From: Pseudomonadota bacterium
Lineage (GTDB): Bacteria; Pseudomonadota; Gammaproteobacteria; GCA-001735895
Direction of reading: 5' to 3'
Assembly (NCBI GenBank): GCA_022566015.1
Contig: JADFJT010000007.1
Span: 1-42,643 of the forward strand
DNA length: 42,643 bases
Made by a program: the position numbers and the translations under genes. Below the pieces are notes generated by a model. It was not told the origin of the DNA. It saw only the letters and a program-made list of their open reading frames with translations, and ran no database searches. Each line of letters opens with the position of its first letter. Position 1 is the first letter of the stretch. Below are positions 7,871-15,779 of this stretch, piece by piece.

Positions 7871-9796
7871 CTATTCCTGCTTTAACGCTTTCGTCGCCTC
7901 GACATAGCTATGTGCGACATTCGATGTGATTCGACGCTCTTCCAATCCACGCGACAATTTAATCCGCATGAAGCCGTTTGTTGTGTAACGCGATACTTTC
8001 AAATAATAGTTGGCTTCGACATAACGAACAAGATCCAGGTATTCGTCGGCAATTTCAGGATCGACCCAGAACGAATCATAGTTAACAATCGTTACGACTC
8101 GACGCCCGAGTGGTTTTAATGTCGCTTCTACCGCCGTCTTGATCAAGTCAATATCCTCCAGAGTCTTAACTCGCATCCCCGCGAAATTAAGGAACAATGT
8201 GTTAGTCTCGGGCGTGTAGCTGATTCTGTCTTCTATGTGGATGTCTGAAATGTGCTCGCGCAACCCCATGGCTTTTGGCTGGAACAGCACGGACGCCATG
8301 GGTTTCGGATCGTGGACGATTGGCTTAAATGGAAGAAGGTCGAGAATATCTTTTTGGATGTCTATGCCGGGAGCAACTTCGATAAGCTCCAATCCATCTT
8401 CTCGCAGCGAGAAAACGCAACGTTCGGTCACATAAAGAACCGGGCAACCTTTTCTTCCGGCACGTTTCCCTGAAAATGTCACCTGACTGACGGACTCAAC
8501 AAACTTTTTGTATTTACCTTCCTTTATAATCTTTAGCTCGCCATTTTCAATCCGAGTTTGCAATCCTCCTGATGTAAAAGTACCAACGAATACGATCTTC
8601 TTGCTATTCTGCGAGATATTGATGAAACCACCACAACCAGACACTCGGCCCGAAAATCTGCTCGCATTGACATTTCCTATACCGTCACATTCGGCGAACC
8701 CGAGACAAGCAATATCGATACCGCCTCCATCGATAAAGTCGAATTGAGCTGCGTGATCAATTGATGCAATATAGTTCAAAGCTGCACCAAACCCGTATCC
8801 AGCAAGCGGCACACCGCCGTATACTCCCGGGTCGACGGTAAGCATGATTTGGTCCGAGATTTTTTCTTCGTTGGCGATGTTTCCTACACTGGAAGCGAGT
8901 CCCACTCCCAGATTGACGATAGCGTGTAGCGTTAATTCCATAGCGGCTCGCCTTAATACAACCTTCTTCTCGTCTAGCGGCATTGGGGGTAAAGTTTCCA
9001 AAGGAATCCGGATTTCGCCGGACAAAGCTGGATTGTATTGATCGTCGTAATTCTGCATATGGAATTCCGGCTCGGCAACGACAATACAGTCAACCATGAA
9101 GCTGGGAACTCGAACATAGCGGGCATCGATTGAGTTAAGTTGGGCCACTCGTTCGACCTGACATATAACAACGCCACCGGAGTTCCGCGCCGCCATAGCA
9201 AGCGATAAATTCTCCAGGCTAAGCGATTCCTTCTCCAGCGAAATATTTCCTTCGGGATCCGCTGTGGTACCACGAATCAGGGCCACATCAATAGGGGGCC
9301 CTGAAAAATAAAGTGTTTCTTCGCCATTCAAAGTCAGCAATTCGACTAGATCCTCTTTCGCCGCTTCGTTGACTTTGGCTCCTTCCAGCCGCGGGTCGAC
9401 GAACGTTTCCAACCCGGTCCGAGACAATACGCCCCGCTTTCCGGCAGCTATGTTGCGATACAGATGCGTGATAACACCCTCGGGGAAATTATAAGCTTCG
9501 ATCCGGTTTTCACGCGCAAGCTTTTCGATTTTAGGAATCAGGCCGTAGTGCCCACCGATCACGCGTTTTAGTAATCCTTCATGACCCAACCGGTTCAGTC
9601 CCCGATCCCTACCATCGCCGATTCCACCTGCAAAAATCAGCGTTAGATCTTTAGGTGTATTGGTTTCGGAATAACGAGTCTCCAACCCTGCTAGAAGCTT
9701 TTCAGGAACACCGTTAGTTCCGTAACCGACAACGGCTACAACGTCGGCATCTTGAATGAGCGCAATGGCATCTTCTACCGGAATGATTTTGCTCAT
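7871..9796 (-). CDS. Acyl-CoA:carboxylate CoA-transferase-like protein with C-terminal extension
   Basis: A 641-residue member of family I CoA-transferases (propionate CoA-transferase / YdiF type), enzymes that move CoA between a thioester and a free acid through a glutamyl-CoA intermediate. Both transferase halves are present: residues 1-280, and 280 to about 515 with FDFIDGGGIDIACLGFAE and SGCGGFINISQNSKKIVFVG. Two things are unusual. The nucleophile motif, normally LT(V/T)E-x-G-x-x-GG, reads LTVDPGVYGG, so Asp322 replaces the catalytic Glu; the codon is GAC. A 120-residue tail of unknown fold follows the normal end point, and YdiF-like enzymes stop near 520-530. The gene stands alone, so the acid and acyl donor are unknown. 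Confidence 0.82.
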   Translation of the reverse strand: MSKIIPVEDAIALIQDADVVAVVGYGTNGVPEKLLAGLETRYSETNTPKDLTLIFAGGIGDGRDRGLNRLGHEGLLKRVIGGHYGLIPKIEKLARENRIEAYNFPEGVITHLYRNIAAGKRGVLSRTGLETFVDPRLEGAKVNEAAKEDLVELLTLNGEETLYFSGPPIDVALIRGTTADPEGNISLEKESLSLENLSLAMAARNSGGVVICQVERVAQLNSIDARYVRVPSFMVDCIVVAEPEFHMQNYDDQYNPALSGEIRIPLETLPPMPLDEKKVVLRRAAMELTLHAIVNLGVGLASSVGNIANEEKISDQIMLTVDPGVYGGVPLAGYGFGAALNYIASIDHAAQFDFIDGGGIDIACLGFAECDGIGNVNASRFSGRVSGCGGFINISQNSKKIVFVGTFTSGGLQTRIENGELKIIKEGKYKKFVESVSQVTFSGKRAGRKGCPVLYVTERCVFSLREDGLELIEVAPGIDIQKDILDLLPFKPIVHDPKPMASVLFQPKAMGLREHISDIHIEDRISYTPETNTLFLNFAGMRVKTLEDIDLIKTAVEATLKPLGRRVVTIVNYDSFWVDPEIADEYLDLVRYVEANYYLKVSRYTTNGFMRIKLSRGLEERRITSNVAHSYVEATKALKQE

Positions 9797-10108
9797 ATTT
9801 TACCCCTGCAGTAGTTAAGTCACCAAGGTTTGTCTAACTATATGGGTTGACCCTATTTTACACGATATTCAGTTTCGTTGAATAATGCTGAGAGTGGCTA
9901 GCGGTCTTTTTTGTCGGGAGTACGAGCGATATCACAAAACTTAAGATAATTAAGGGTATATTTGATTTATTATCACCAAAGTCCGGTATGTGCCGATACT
10001 GTTGAAAAACTCTAAAACTTTCAACCAGACAAAACCAAATGCGTTTTAAGCTTTCTATCGAACCTAACACACGGAGGGGATCCTATTAATCGTGATCTGA
10101 TCTTACAG

Positions 10109-10237
10109 TGGAACTGCCAAACTCTGTAATGGGTGGATTGGTTCAATAACCGCCGCCTACTAGAGCCCATCGGTAACGTGCCACCAGCAGAATATGAAAT
10201 GATGTATTATCGACACTTGAAGAGTCAGCTAAGGTAG
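10109..10237 (+). pseudogene. 3' fragment of an IS3-family transposase orfB (decayed)
   Basis: Reading from 10109, the frame gives WNCQTL, a TAA stop at 10127-10129, then WVDWFNNRRLLEPIGNVPPA and a tail ending in TAG at 10235-10237. The DWFNNRRLLEPIG segment is the signature of the C-terminal end of IS51/ISPsy-type IS3 OrfB proteins; the in-frame stop sits where those proteins usually have Glu, consistent with a GAA-to-TAA change. No catalytic core is left upstream. This is a second, unrelated IS3-type element, surviving only as its 3' end with its terminal repeat. Confidence 0.8.
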
Positions 10238-10253
10238 CCTGACTCAAACAACC

Positions 10254-10281
10254 GAGTCTCCGGAATATCCGGGGCGGTTCA
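10254..10281 (-). repeat. Terminal inverted repeat of the decayed IS3-type element
   Basis: Read inward on the minus strand this begins TGAACCGCCCCGGATATTCC, the usual outer end of IS51/ISPsy-type IS3 elements. It sits 17 bases after the orfB-fragment stop codon, as it would in an intact copy. No partner end was found in the window. Confidence 0.65.
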
Positions 10282-10474
10282 ACCCCTCTTCTTAGCCTTA
10301 GCGATACTATTGATGCAGGTCAATGGGTAGTCATTTGATTCCTGTTATACAGGATTCATTCGGATAGACAGTTATACATACAAAACGTGTTTACCAAAGG
10401 TATTAACCCGGACGACGACAAACGTCGCGTCACTTTTCATTGCCGGATGAAGGTGTGCGTTAGCAGGAGAATGA

Positions 10475-11122
10475 ATGGCGAACATCCCAAACATTTCTAA
10501 AGCAAATAGATCGCTACAATCGAAATATAGGATCACTTCAATGTTTTATGACATTCTGGATTTTCCTTGGGAAAAACAATACAAGAAGTGGAGGCCTGGA
10601 TTACTCAAAGATGTTTATGGAGAAGTGATCGAAGTTGGAGTTGGTACTGGCAGAAATCTGCGATATTACCCTTCCAATACAAAAGTAACCGGTATCGATC
10701 TGAGCAAGGACATGCTAAAAATATCAGCGAAAAGGGGTGGTTTCGCGGAGTGTGATTTTTATCCTGTTCACGAGGACGCAACATCAATGGAGTCAATCCC
10801 ATCTAATTACTTCGATTGGCTGATTTCTACATTTTTATGTTGTGTTATGCCCGATCACCTTCAGCCTCTAGCAATTGACCAATTTGAGAGAGTATTAAAG
10901 CCTGGTGCTCACTTCAGATTACTTGAGATGGTCTATTCAAAAAACACTATGCTAAGAAGGAGGCAACAATTATTTGCGCCTCTTATTCAATGGGCGTATG
11001 GAGCCCGATTTGATCGTAATACTCTTGAGTATTTAGAGAAATCTTCAATACTAAAAATCACCAATACATATTTCCTTAAAGAAGATATTTACCTTGTAAT
11101 TGAAGGAGATTGTGAAAAATAG
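10475..11122 (+). CDS. Class I SAM-dependent methyltransferase
   Basis: A 215-residue soluble protein of the UbiE/Methyltransf_11 type. Motif I, VIEVGVGTGRNLRYYP (about residues 51-66), binds SAM. An acidic residue follows in TGIDLSKDMLKIS, and a post-motif segment is seen around YFDWLISTFLCCVMPD. The N-terminal FYDILDFPWE resembles enzymes that methylate small lipophilic molecules or phospholipids, but the substrate is unknown. The ATG at 10475 is preceded by AGGAG at 10465-10469, spaced 5 bases; an overlapping ATG at 10471 is out of frame. The gene is AT-richer than its right-hand neighbours and stands alone between mobile-element debris, so it may have been acquired. Confidence 0.8.
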   Translation: MANIPNISKANRSLQSKYRITSMFYDILDFPWEKQYKKWRPGLLKDVYGEVIEVGVGTGRNLRYYPSNTKVTGIDLSKDMLKISAKRGGFAECDFYPVHEDATSMESIPSNYFDWLISTFLCCVMPDHLQPLAIDQFERVLKPGAHFRLLEMVYSKNTMLRRRQQLFAPLIQWAYGARFDRNTLEYLEKSSILKITNTYFLKEDIYLVIEGDCEK

Positions 11123-11154
11123 GGGCTCGCTCCGGTATTTACCACACCGAACTT

Positions 11155-11215
11155 GTAGGTGGGCTTCCATATAACCGCCATTCATTTTGAAGTTGGGTAC
11201 GACGTCTGTCGGCAC
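11155..11215 (-). repeat. Dispersed intergenic hairpin repeat, copy D (inverted)
   Basis: On the minus strand the sequence runs GTGCCGACAGACGTCGTACC, CAACTT, then GAATGGCGGTT, a loop and an imperfect second arm AAGCCCACCTAC. The leader matches that of copy B closely, while the distal arm has decayed. This is the only copy found in the opposite orientation. Confidence 0.6.
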
Positions 11216-11410
11216 ACAGCAGTCATAGAGTATAAGTGCGCTATCCGTAATATTCTCGCTGGATCGATGATCGCCGGGTGGATCTCTCACCCACTAAGAA
11301 ACGCCGCCTTATCACGGCGCACGCACATTCCGGTAATTGAAGTAAATGTATCAACCTGCTGAAAAGTGCCATGAACAGACGTCCGATGCCTCAGCAGTCT
11401 GCAATCCGGT

Positions 11411-11536
11411 ATTGTCAAGTTAACTTATTTAAGGGTGTAACAAAGGCAGAATGGTAGCCCTAAATCATTGATTTCTTGTTGTGGGGTAAGGATATTTCGT
11501 CTTAAAAAAAGCAAAATTTAAATTAACTTGACAGTA
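11411..11536. mobile_element. MITE-like element with terminal inverted repeats
   Basis: About 125 bases with no coding frame, bounded by near-perfect inverted repeats. The left end is ATTGTCAAGTTAACTTATTT; the right end, read inward, is TACTGTCAAGTTAATTTAAA. The flanks ATCCGG (left) and ATCCCGG (right) are similar and may be a decayed target duplication. The ends do not resemble the two IS3 elements in this window, so a third, absent transposase would be needed to mobilise it. It lies at the left border of the nirK island. Confidence 0.6.
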
Positions 11537-11645
11537 TCCCGGTCAACGTTTGATCTCGGCACGCTTCCCGGCATTAATCGGGTATCGTGCAAGGCACCCC
11601 CCAACCCCTCCCAAAGGGGAATAGATTGGGGATTCTGTCTAGGGT

Positions 11646-12146
11646 TTAGATCACAAGAAAATGGCTCACCATCCCGGCTTGGGCGTGGGCAGGAACGCCG
11701 CACCCTATCTCATAACTGCCGATTTGGAGGGGTGTGAAGGTCCACTGCGCCATCCCGCCGGCTCTGAGCTCGATCTCCTTGACTCCGTAATAGAAGGCTG
11801 AATTCGCGACGGAACGCGCCAGAATACGCGGCCGGGCGTGCCGGAATCCCATTCGATAGACCTCGCCACCCTGCACATCGATCTTGGTGGTCTGTACAGC
11901 AATGCCGAACTGTGGTACCGACAGATAGTGCGTGATGTTACTCGGGTTGTTGAGGACGAGCCTGTAGAGCTTACCCGCCTTCAGCTTCAACTCGCTCGGG
12001 GAAATCTCAAGCTCACCACTTTTCGTACCCAGTTGCACGATCACCTCGATCGGTTCTTGTTTAACGAACTCAGCGGCCTGTGCGCCAGCCAACCCGGCCA
12101 TCGCGGCATACGCCGCCACGATTGTGATGATTAGTTGTTTTTTCAT
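11646..12146 (-). CDS. Periplasmic cupredoxin-like protein with type 1 copper site
   Basis: A 166-residue exported protein. A signal peptide (residues 1-25, ending AGAQAAE) is followed by a single cupredoxin fold. His73 (NITHYL) and the C-terminal loop C149-x4-H154-x4-M159 (CGVPAHAQAGM) give the four ligands of a type 1 copper centre. It could donate electrons to the nearby nitrite reductase NirK or handle copper for it. I choose the ATG at 12146, with AGGAG 7 bases upstream, over the open frame that extends to 12194. A perfect FNR box lies at 12242-12255, about 96 bases before the ATG, so it probably has its own oxygen-controlled promoter. It looks GC-richer than its neighbours. Confidence 0.75.
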   Translation of the reverse strand: MKKQLIITIVAAYAAMAGLAGAQAAEFVKQEPIEVIVQLGTKSGELEISPSELKLKAGKLYRLVLNNPSNITHYLSVPQFGIAVQTTKIDVQGGEVYRMGFRHARPRILARSVANSAFYYGVKEIELRAGGMAQWTFTPLQIGSYEIGCGVPAHAQAGMVSHFLVI

Positions 12147-12241
12147 GGTCTTGCTCCTTTCAGTAGAAATTCTGACAATATGCACTCTCACCAACCGATG
12201 AGAATTGAGAACAAAAATACCAGATTGAGGGTTAGCCCTCC

Positions 12242-12255
12242 TTGATCCAAATCAA
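12242..12255 (-). promoter_or_regulatory. FNR-type binding site upstream of the cupredoxin gene
   Basis: TTGATCCAAATCAA, an exact match to the FNR/ANR consensus TTGATNNNNATCAA. If FNR activates from -41.5, transcription would start near 12207, and a TATTTT -10 element lies on the minus strand at 12214-12219, in the right place. The fnr gene of this island (14694-15485) encodes the matching E-SR recognition helix. Confidence 0.8.
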
Positions 12256-12395
12256 CTACCCGAGACAATACCAAGCGTAAGTTTCAAGCTCGCTCAGGCG
12301 GATATCTCCACCTGAGGCCAGGTAGGTACTGCCAAGTTAATGAATGGGATTGGGCTGAAGCGCCGCAAATAGAGAGGTTCTACAGTGAATTAAGG

Positions 12396-12668
12396 CTACG
12401 TTTTCAAAAGAGTCCATATGCCTATACCAACAAAACCGATGCCAGCAATGTAATGCAACTGCTTTTCGCTTATGAATTGGGAAATAACGCTACCAGCGAA
12501 CACACTAATACCTGATGCAACGATTAGTGCCAGTGAAGCCCCGACAAGTACAGTGAATTTGCTTACTTCTTTATCTGCGGCAAAAAGTAATGTAGCTAAT
12601 TGAGTTTTATCGCCAAGCTCTGCGATAAAAACTGTGATGAAAATAGTGAAGAGTACTTTATATTCCAA
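12396..12668 (-). CDS. TMEM165/GDT1-family (UPF0016) half-size transporter
   Basis: A 90-residue membrane protein with three helices and one copy of the family signature, FIAELGDKTQLATL (residues 14-27). Full-length members have two such repeats and move Mn2+ or Ca2+ across the membrane; single-repeat bacterial forms are thought to work as dimers. It lies between nirK and the cupredoxin gene on the same strand, about 260 bases after nirK, so co-transcription is uncertain. A metal transport role next to copper proteins is suggestive, but the family is known for manganese and calcium rather than copper. No paired second half is found nearby. Confidence 0.8.
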   Translation of the reverse strand: MEYKVLFTIFITVFIAELGDKTQLATLLFAADKEVSKFTVLVGASLALIVASGISVFAGSVISQFISEKQLHYIAGIGFVGIGIWTLLKT

Positions 12669-12930
12669 TATCTATATTCTCTTTTGATAGCCTAACAAGT
12701 AGGCCTATTACGAGTTGAATATTCGGGATAAACGCTGTTTTTACACCCGCGTGGGTTAGCGTCATAGTAATCATTGTTCCGTTTATGCTGTTTCATAATC
12801 TCAGCGTTTGGCAGCCTAAGCTCAAAAACATTTTCTTTTGATTGATTCGGCTACTGTTATTACACACGTCCTCACTCCCCGCAACAACAACGAACATTAA
12901 TGCGGGAAGCGAGGATGCTGTCACAAAGTC

Positions 12931-14022
12931 TTATGGGGCAATAGGACCGGGTTTTTTCACCTGCTCCATGAGGTCATAATTCCATTCGCCTTCCACGTTG
13001 ATGTGGGCGGCTGCACCCAGCAGAAAAGCCTCGATGAGATTATGGTTCAGGTAGGCGTATAAGCCGGGTTGCTTAAATGTATAAATCATGGCGCCTGCAG
13101 AGCCTCCCGCAATAAACCAGGTTTCGAGATTGGTTGCCGGCGTGTCGTCGAACGATCCGGTATTCCAGACAAGTTCCCCGTGGCCACCGATGAGATGGGG
13201 TCGCGTGTCCCTGTTAGCCTGTGCGTGGATAAATAGTACCGTGTCGCCAACTTTTGCCGTCAACGCATTATCTCCGGTTAACGCACCAACCGAGCCGTTG
13301 AAAACGACATGGGTGGGGGTGAGGGATCTCATCACTTCCAACATGTCACCAAATCCCGCAATCGGTGAAGGATACTCCTTATACTTTCCGTCTTTATCCC
13401 TGGGCACATAAAAGTCCTGCTCACCAATGTAATACGCCTTATCGTAGGTCACCGGGCGACCCTCTTCATCTTTTAAACCTTCTCGCGGTAATACCATGAT
13501 GGCGCCATTCATACCGGATACCACATGCCATGGCACCATTTGACCACCTGGGGCACAGTGATACACAAACACCCCGGCTTTGGTTGCTTTAAAGCGTAAA
13601 ACCACTTCCTGGCCGGGACCAACTTGAGTTAATTCACCACCGCCCATCGCACCTGTCGAGGCATGGAAATCGATATTGTGCACTAAGCTATTGGTTTTAG
13701 GATTGACCAATGTAAGCTCTACATAGTCGTCCTGGTGAACGACGATAATGGGCCCTGGCACGCTACCGTTAAAAGTCATCGCCCAGATTTTAGTACCACC
13801 AGGATCAATTTCGACCAGCTTTTCCTCGATCACCATGCGCACCTGTACTACTTTGGGTTCGCCTGTTGCTACTTGCTGGTGGACCGGTAATGCAGGCGGT
13901 GCAACTAGTTTCTGAACGACGCGTTCTAACCCTGCTGCATTCGAAGGAGAACCTGCGTGTGCTGCTGTTACAAAGCTTAATGCTAAACAACTACTAACCA
14001 ATGTTTTAAATAAAACGTTCAT
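12931..14022 (-). CDS. nirK: Copper-containing nitrite reductase NirK
   Basis: A 363-residue periplasmic enzyme that reduces nitrite to nitric oxide, the committing step of denitrification. A signal peptide ends at AHAG (residue 24), and two cupredoxin domains follow. Type 1 copper ligands are H115, C156, H166 and M171; type 2 ligands are H120, H155 and H327 ([10 protein letters not shown]). The catalytic pair is D118 (HNIDFH) and the His of RPHLIGGHG, and all are present. The length and the short linker are those of ordinary two-domain NirK. The gene lies downstream of usp and fnr on the same strand. The upstream region has only a weak FNR-like match (TTCATCTCAATCAG, 14111-14124); transcription may instead come from the strong site before usp. 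No norB, nosZ or nar genes are in the window. Confidence 0.96.
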   Translation of the reverse strand: MNVLFKTLVSSCLALSFVTAAHAGSPSNAAGLERVVQKLVAPPALPVHQQVATGEPKVVQVRMVIEEKLVEIDPGGTKIWAMTFNGSVPGPIIVVHQDDYVELTLVNPKTNSLVHNIDFHASTGAMGGGELTQVGPGQEVVLRFKATKAGVFVYHCAPGGQMVPWHVVSGMNGAIMVLPREGLKDEEGRPVTYDKAYYIGEQDFYVPRDKDGKYKEYPSPIAGFGDMLEVMRSLTPTHVVFNGSVGALTGDNALTAKVGDTVLFIHAQANRDTRPHLIGGHGELVWNTGSFDDTPATNLETWFIAGGSAGAMIYTFKQPGLYAYLNHNLIEAFLLGAAAHINVEGEWNYDLMEQVKKPGPIAP

Positions 14023-14169
14023 CTTTTTTCCTCATGGTATAAAAAAATCATCAACAAAATAATTAACTAGGTATTCAATATGCGATGCATTCTGCTGTCC
14101 AAGGAGTCTCTTCATCTCAATCAGTTCTGCGCCGAACGCCTCGCGAATTCTTGCGAGTGATATATCCAA

Positions 14170-14616
14170 CTAGGTCACGGTGATTACCGAGCAAGGCGCT
14201 AGTTGGCTAACCTTTTGCGAGACGCTACCAAAGGCGAGTCCCTTGACCGATCCGAGCCCACGATTTCCCATCACAATCATGTCAATGGGCGTGTCGGTTG
14301 CTGCCTCCACGATTGCCTTAACGGGGTTGCCATGGCGCACCCTCGTGTCAATAATTTGAATTCCCTTACTGTGTGCGCGTTGCTGCCCAGCCTTCAACAC
14401 ACCTGCAGCTATCAGTTGCTCGTACTGCCACTCGGGGGGGTCATCCATGTTTTCGACTTTCGCGAATCGACGAATCGTCTCGGGTATTTGCTCACGCCCG
14501 ATAACGTTTAACAGTATGACCTCGGCGTTGCCGTTGCACGCGAGCTTGGCGGCGACGTCGATCGCTTTAAAAGCCTGTTCCGACCCATCGATCGGTACCA
14601 ATATTTTCTTACGCAT
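14170..14616 (-). CDS. Universal stress protein UspA family
   Basis: A 148-residue single-domain Usp. The N terminus KKILVPIDGSEQAFKAI and the nucleotide-binding motif G-x2-G-x9-G-S (GNRGLGSVKGLAFGS) are intact, so it should bind ATP. The frame is open to a GTG at 14631, but the ATG at 14616 has a good AGGTGA site and fits the family start. Usp genes under FNR/ANR control are common in denitrifiers, where they support survival without oxygen. Here the gene sits between fnr and nirK, with a palindromic FNR-like site at 14684-14697 directly upstream. Confidence 0.88.
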   Translation of the reverse strand: MRKKILVPIDGSEQAFKAIDVAAKLACNGNAEVILLNVIGREQIPETIRRFAKVENMDDPPEWQYEQLIAAGVLKAGQQRAHSKGIQIIDTRVRHGNPVKAIVEAATDTPIDMIVMGNRGLGSVKGLAFGSVSQKVSQLAPCSVITVT

Positions 14617-14683
14617 CAATTCACCTCTCACCTAAAAATATGTTTTACGAAACAGATTGAAACATGTGGATCAGGTACTGTTA

Positions 14684-14697
14684 TTGACCTAGGTCAA
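14684..14697 (-). promoter_or_regulatory. Palindromic FNR-like site upstream of usp-nirK
   Basis: TTGACCTAGGTCAA, a perfect 14-base palindrome that differs from the FNR consensus by one base in each half (C for T, G for A). It overlaps the last codon of fnr (stop at 14694-14696). Its centre is about 75 bases upstream of the usp ATG, which would place an FNR-activated start near 14649. It could control usp and, by read-through, nirK. Confidence 0.6.
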
Positions 14698-15485
14698 TAC
14701 TGAGAATGTCGGTTCAAATTCGTCCCTGGCCATATGATGCGGATATCTTTTGGTATTTCCGCTGCCGCAAGGCATCGTAACTTTTCCAGGTTATTGATAC
14801 GCAGCTGCCTTCGATCGACGTTGATGAGTCCCGAGCTGCGGAGCTTCGCAAACACGCGGCTAACCGTCTCGATGGCTAGATTTAAGTAGTTGCCGATGTC
14901 TGCCCGGGACATGCTGAGATTAAACTGTTTTGCGGAATACCCAAGTGCCTTAAATCGATCCGCAAGGTGTACCAGAAAACTTGCCAGACGTTGGTCCGCG
15001 CGTTCTTTCCCAAGCAATGTTATGTGTCGGTCACGGGTTTGAATTTGCTCGCTCGCGAGGTTTAACAGACGTTGCTGGAGCGATTTACTTTGTATCGACG
15101 ACATACGATTGAAAGGGATCGCACAAAGAGTGGTGGTTTCGAGGACCTCTGCACTGGATCCATGTATCCCGGAACCCATTGCATCTAGCCCTATAAGATC
15201 CCCAGGTAAATAAAATCCGATTATTTTTTCACGACCATCGGGCGTTAAGGTGTAGGTCTTCAGTGAGCCGGTACGGACTGTATAAAGCGTGTTAAACCGA
15301 TCTCCGATATGAAAAACCCGTGCGCCCCGCTCCAGCGAGCGCCGATGTTGGGTAATACCTTCAAACATCCCAAGCTCTTTCACATTCAGGTCGGCGGCCA
15401 AACAAAACTTACGAAGCCTGCAATCTTTACAGGACACTTGGCGCGACTTGATGCTAACCACATTGTCTGTCTTACTTGAACCCAT
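14694..15485 (-). CDS. fnr: FNR-type oxygen-sensing transcription regulator
   Basis: A 263-residue Crp/Fnr-family protein. Cys19, Cys22, Cys28 (SCKDCRLRKFC) and Cys121 match the four ligands of the oxygen-labile [4Fe-4S] cluster of E. coli FNR. This makes it an O2 sensor rather than a cluster-free NO sensor such as Dnr. The cyclic-nucleotide-like beta roll (about 40-130) is followed by a dimer helix and a C-terminal HTH with AIETVSRVFAKL. The E-SR triad of this helix reads TTGAT half-sites. Such sites occur at 12242, 14684, 17803 and 17959 around it. The protein has about ten more residues at the C terminus than E. coli FNR. The start is the ATG of MGSSKTDN. It is divergent from fixL, and FixJ~P may drive it, as FixLJ-FixK circuits do elsewhere. 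Confidence 0.9.
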   Translation of the reverse strand: MGSSKTDNVVSIKSRQVSCKDCRLRKFCLAADLNVKELGMFEGITQHRRSLERGARVFHIGDRFNTLYTVRTGSLKTYTLTPDGREKIIGFYLPGDLIGLDAMGSGIHGSSAEVLETTTLCAIPFNRMSSIQSKSLQQRLLNLASEQIQTRDRHITLLGKERADQRLASFLVHLADRFKALGYSAKQFNLSMSRADIGNYLNLAIETVSRVFAKLRSSGLINVDRRQLRINNLEKLRCLAAAEIPKDIRIIWPGTNLNRHSQY

Positions 15486-15779
15486 CTGTTTATCCTCTGA
15501 GTATTTAATTGTCTAGAAATGTTCCCAGGGCGTTACTTCGATCCCCGGTTTGAAAAGGATTATTGCGACAAATACCCTAAAGCGAAATCCGCAATTATTC
15601 GTAATCGACAGCGTAAAGTACGTACAGTACTCAAGCATTTCTGATCCAATAATTTGGTGGTTTGGAAAGACGTTATCCTGCGGAGTACTGGAGTACCCCG
15701 TGATTTAAAGTTATAGACCCATATGGCTTAGGTCAGCTAAGATCAATGCCAATATTTTTTGTAATAATCGGGTTACCAA

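Noticed and set aside
9858-10070. 70-codon minus-strand frame before the CoA-transferase gene
   Set aside because: No ribosome site and no protein-like features; the stretch contains a short GTTGAAA/TTTCAAC dyad and is better seen as non-coding.
11838-12134. 98-codon plus-strand frame opposite the cupredoxin gene
   Set aside because: The minus strand has a signal peptide, copper ligands, AGGAG and an FNR promoter; the plus-strand frame has none of these.
14111-14124. TTCATCTCAATCAG upstream of nirK as an FNR box
   Set aside because: Two mismatches in the half-sites and a poor distance to the start; noted in the nirK entry but not called.
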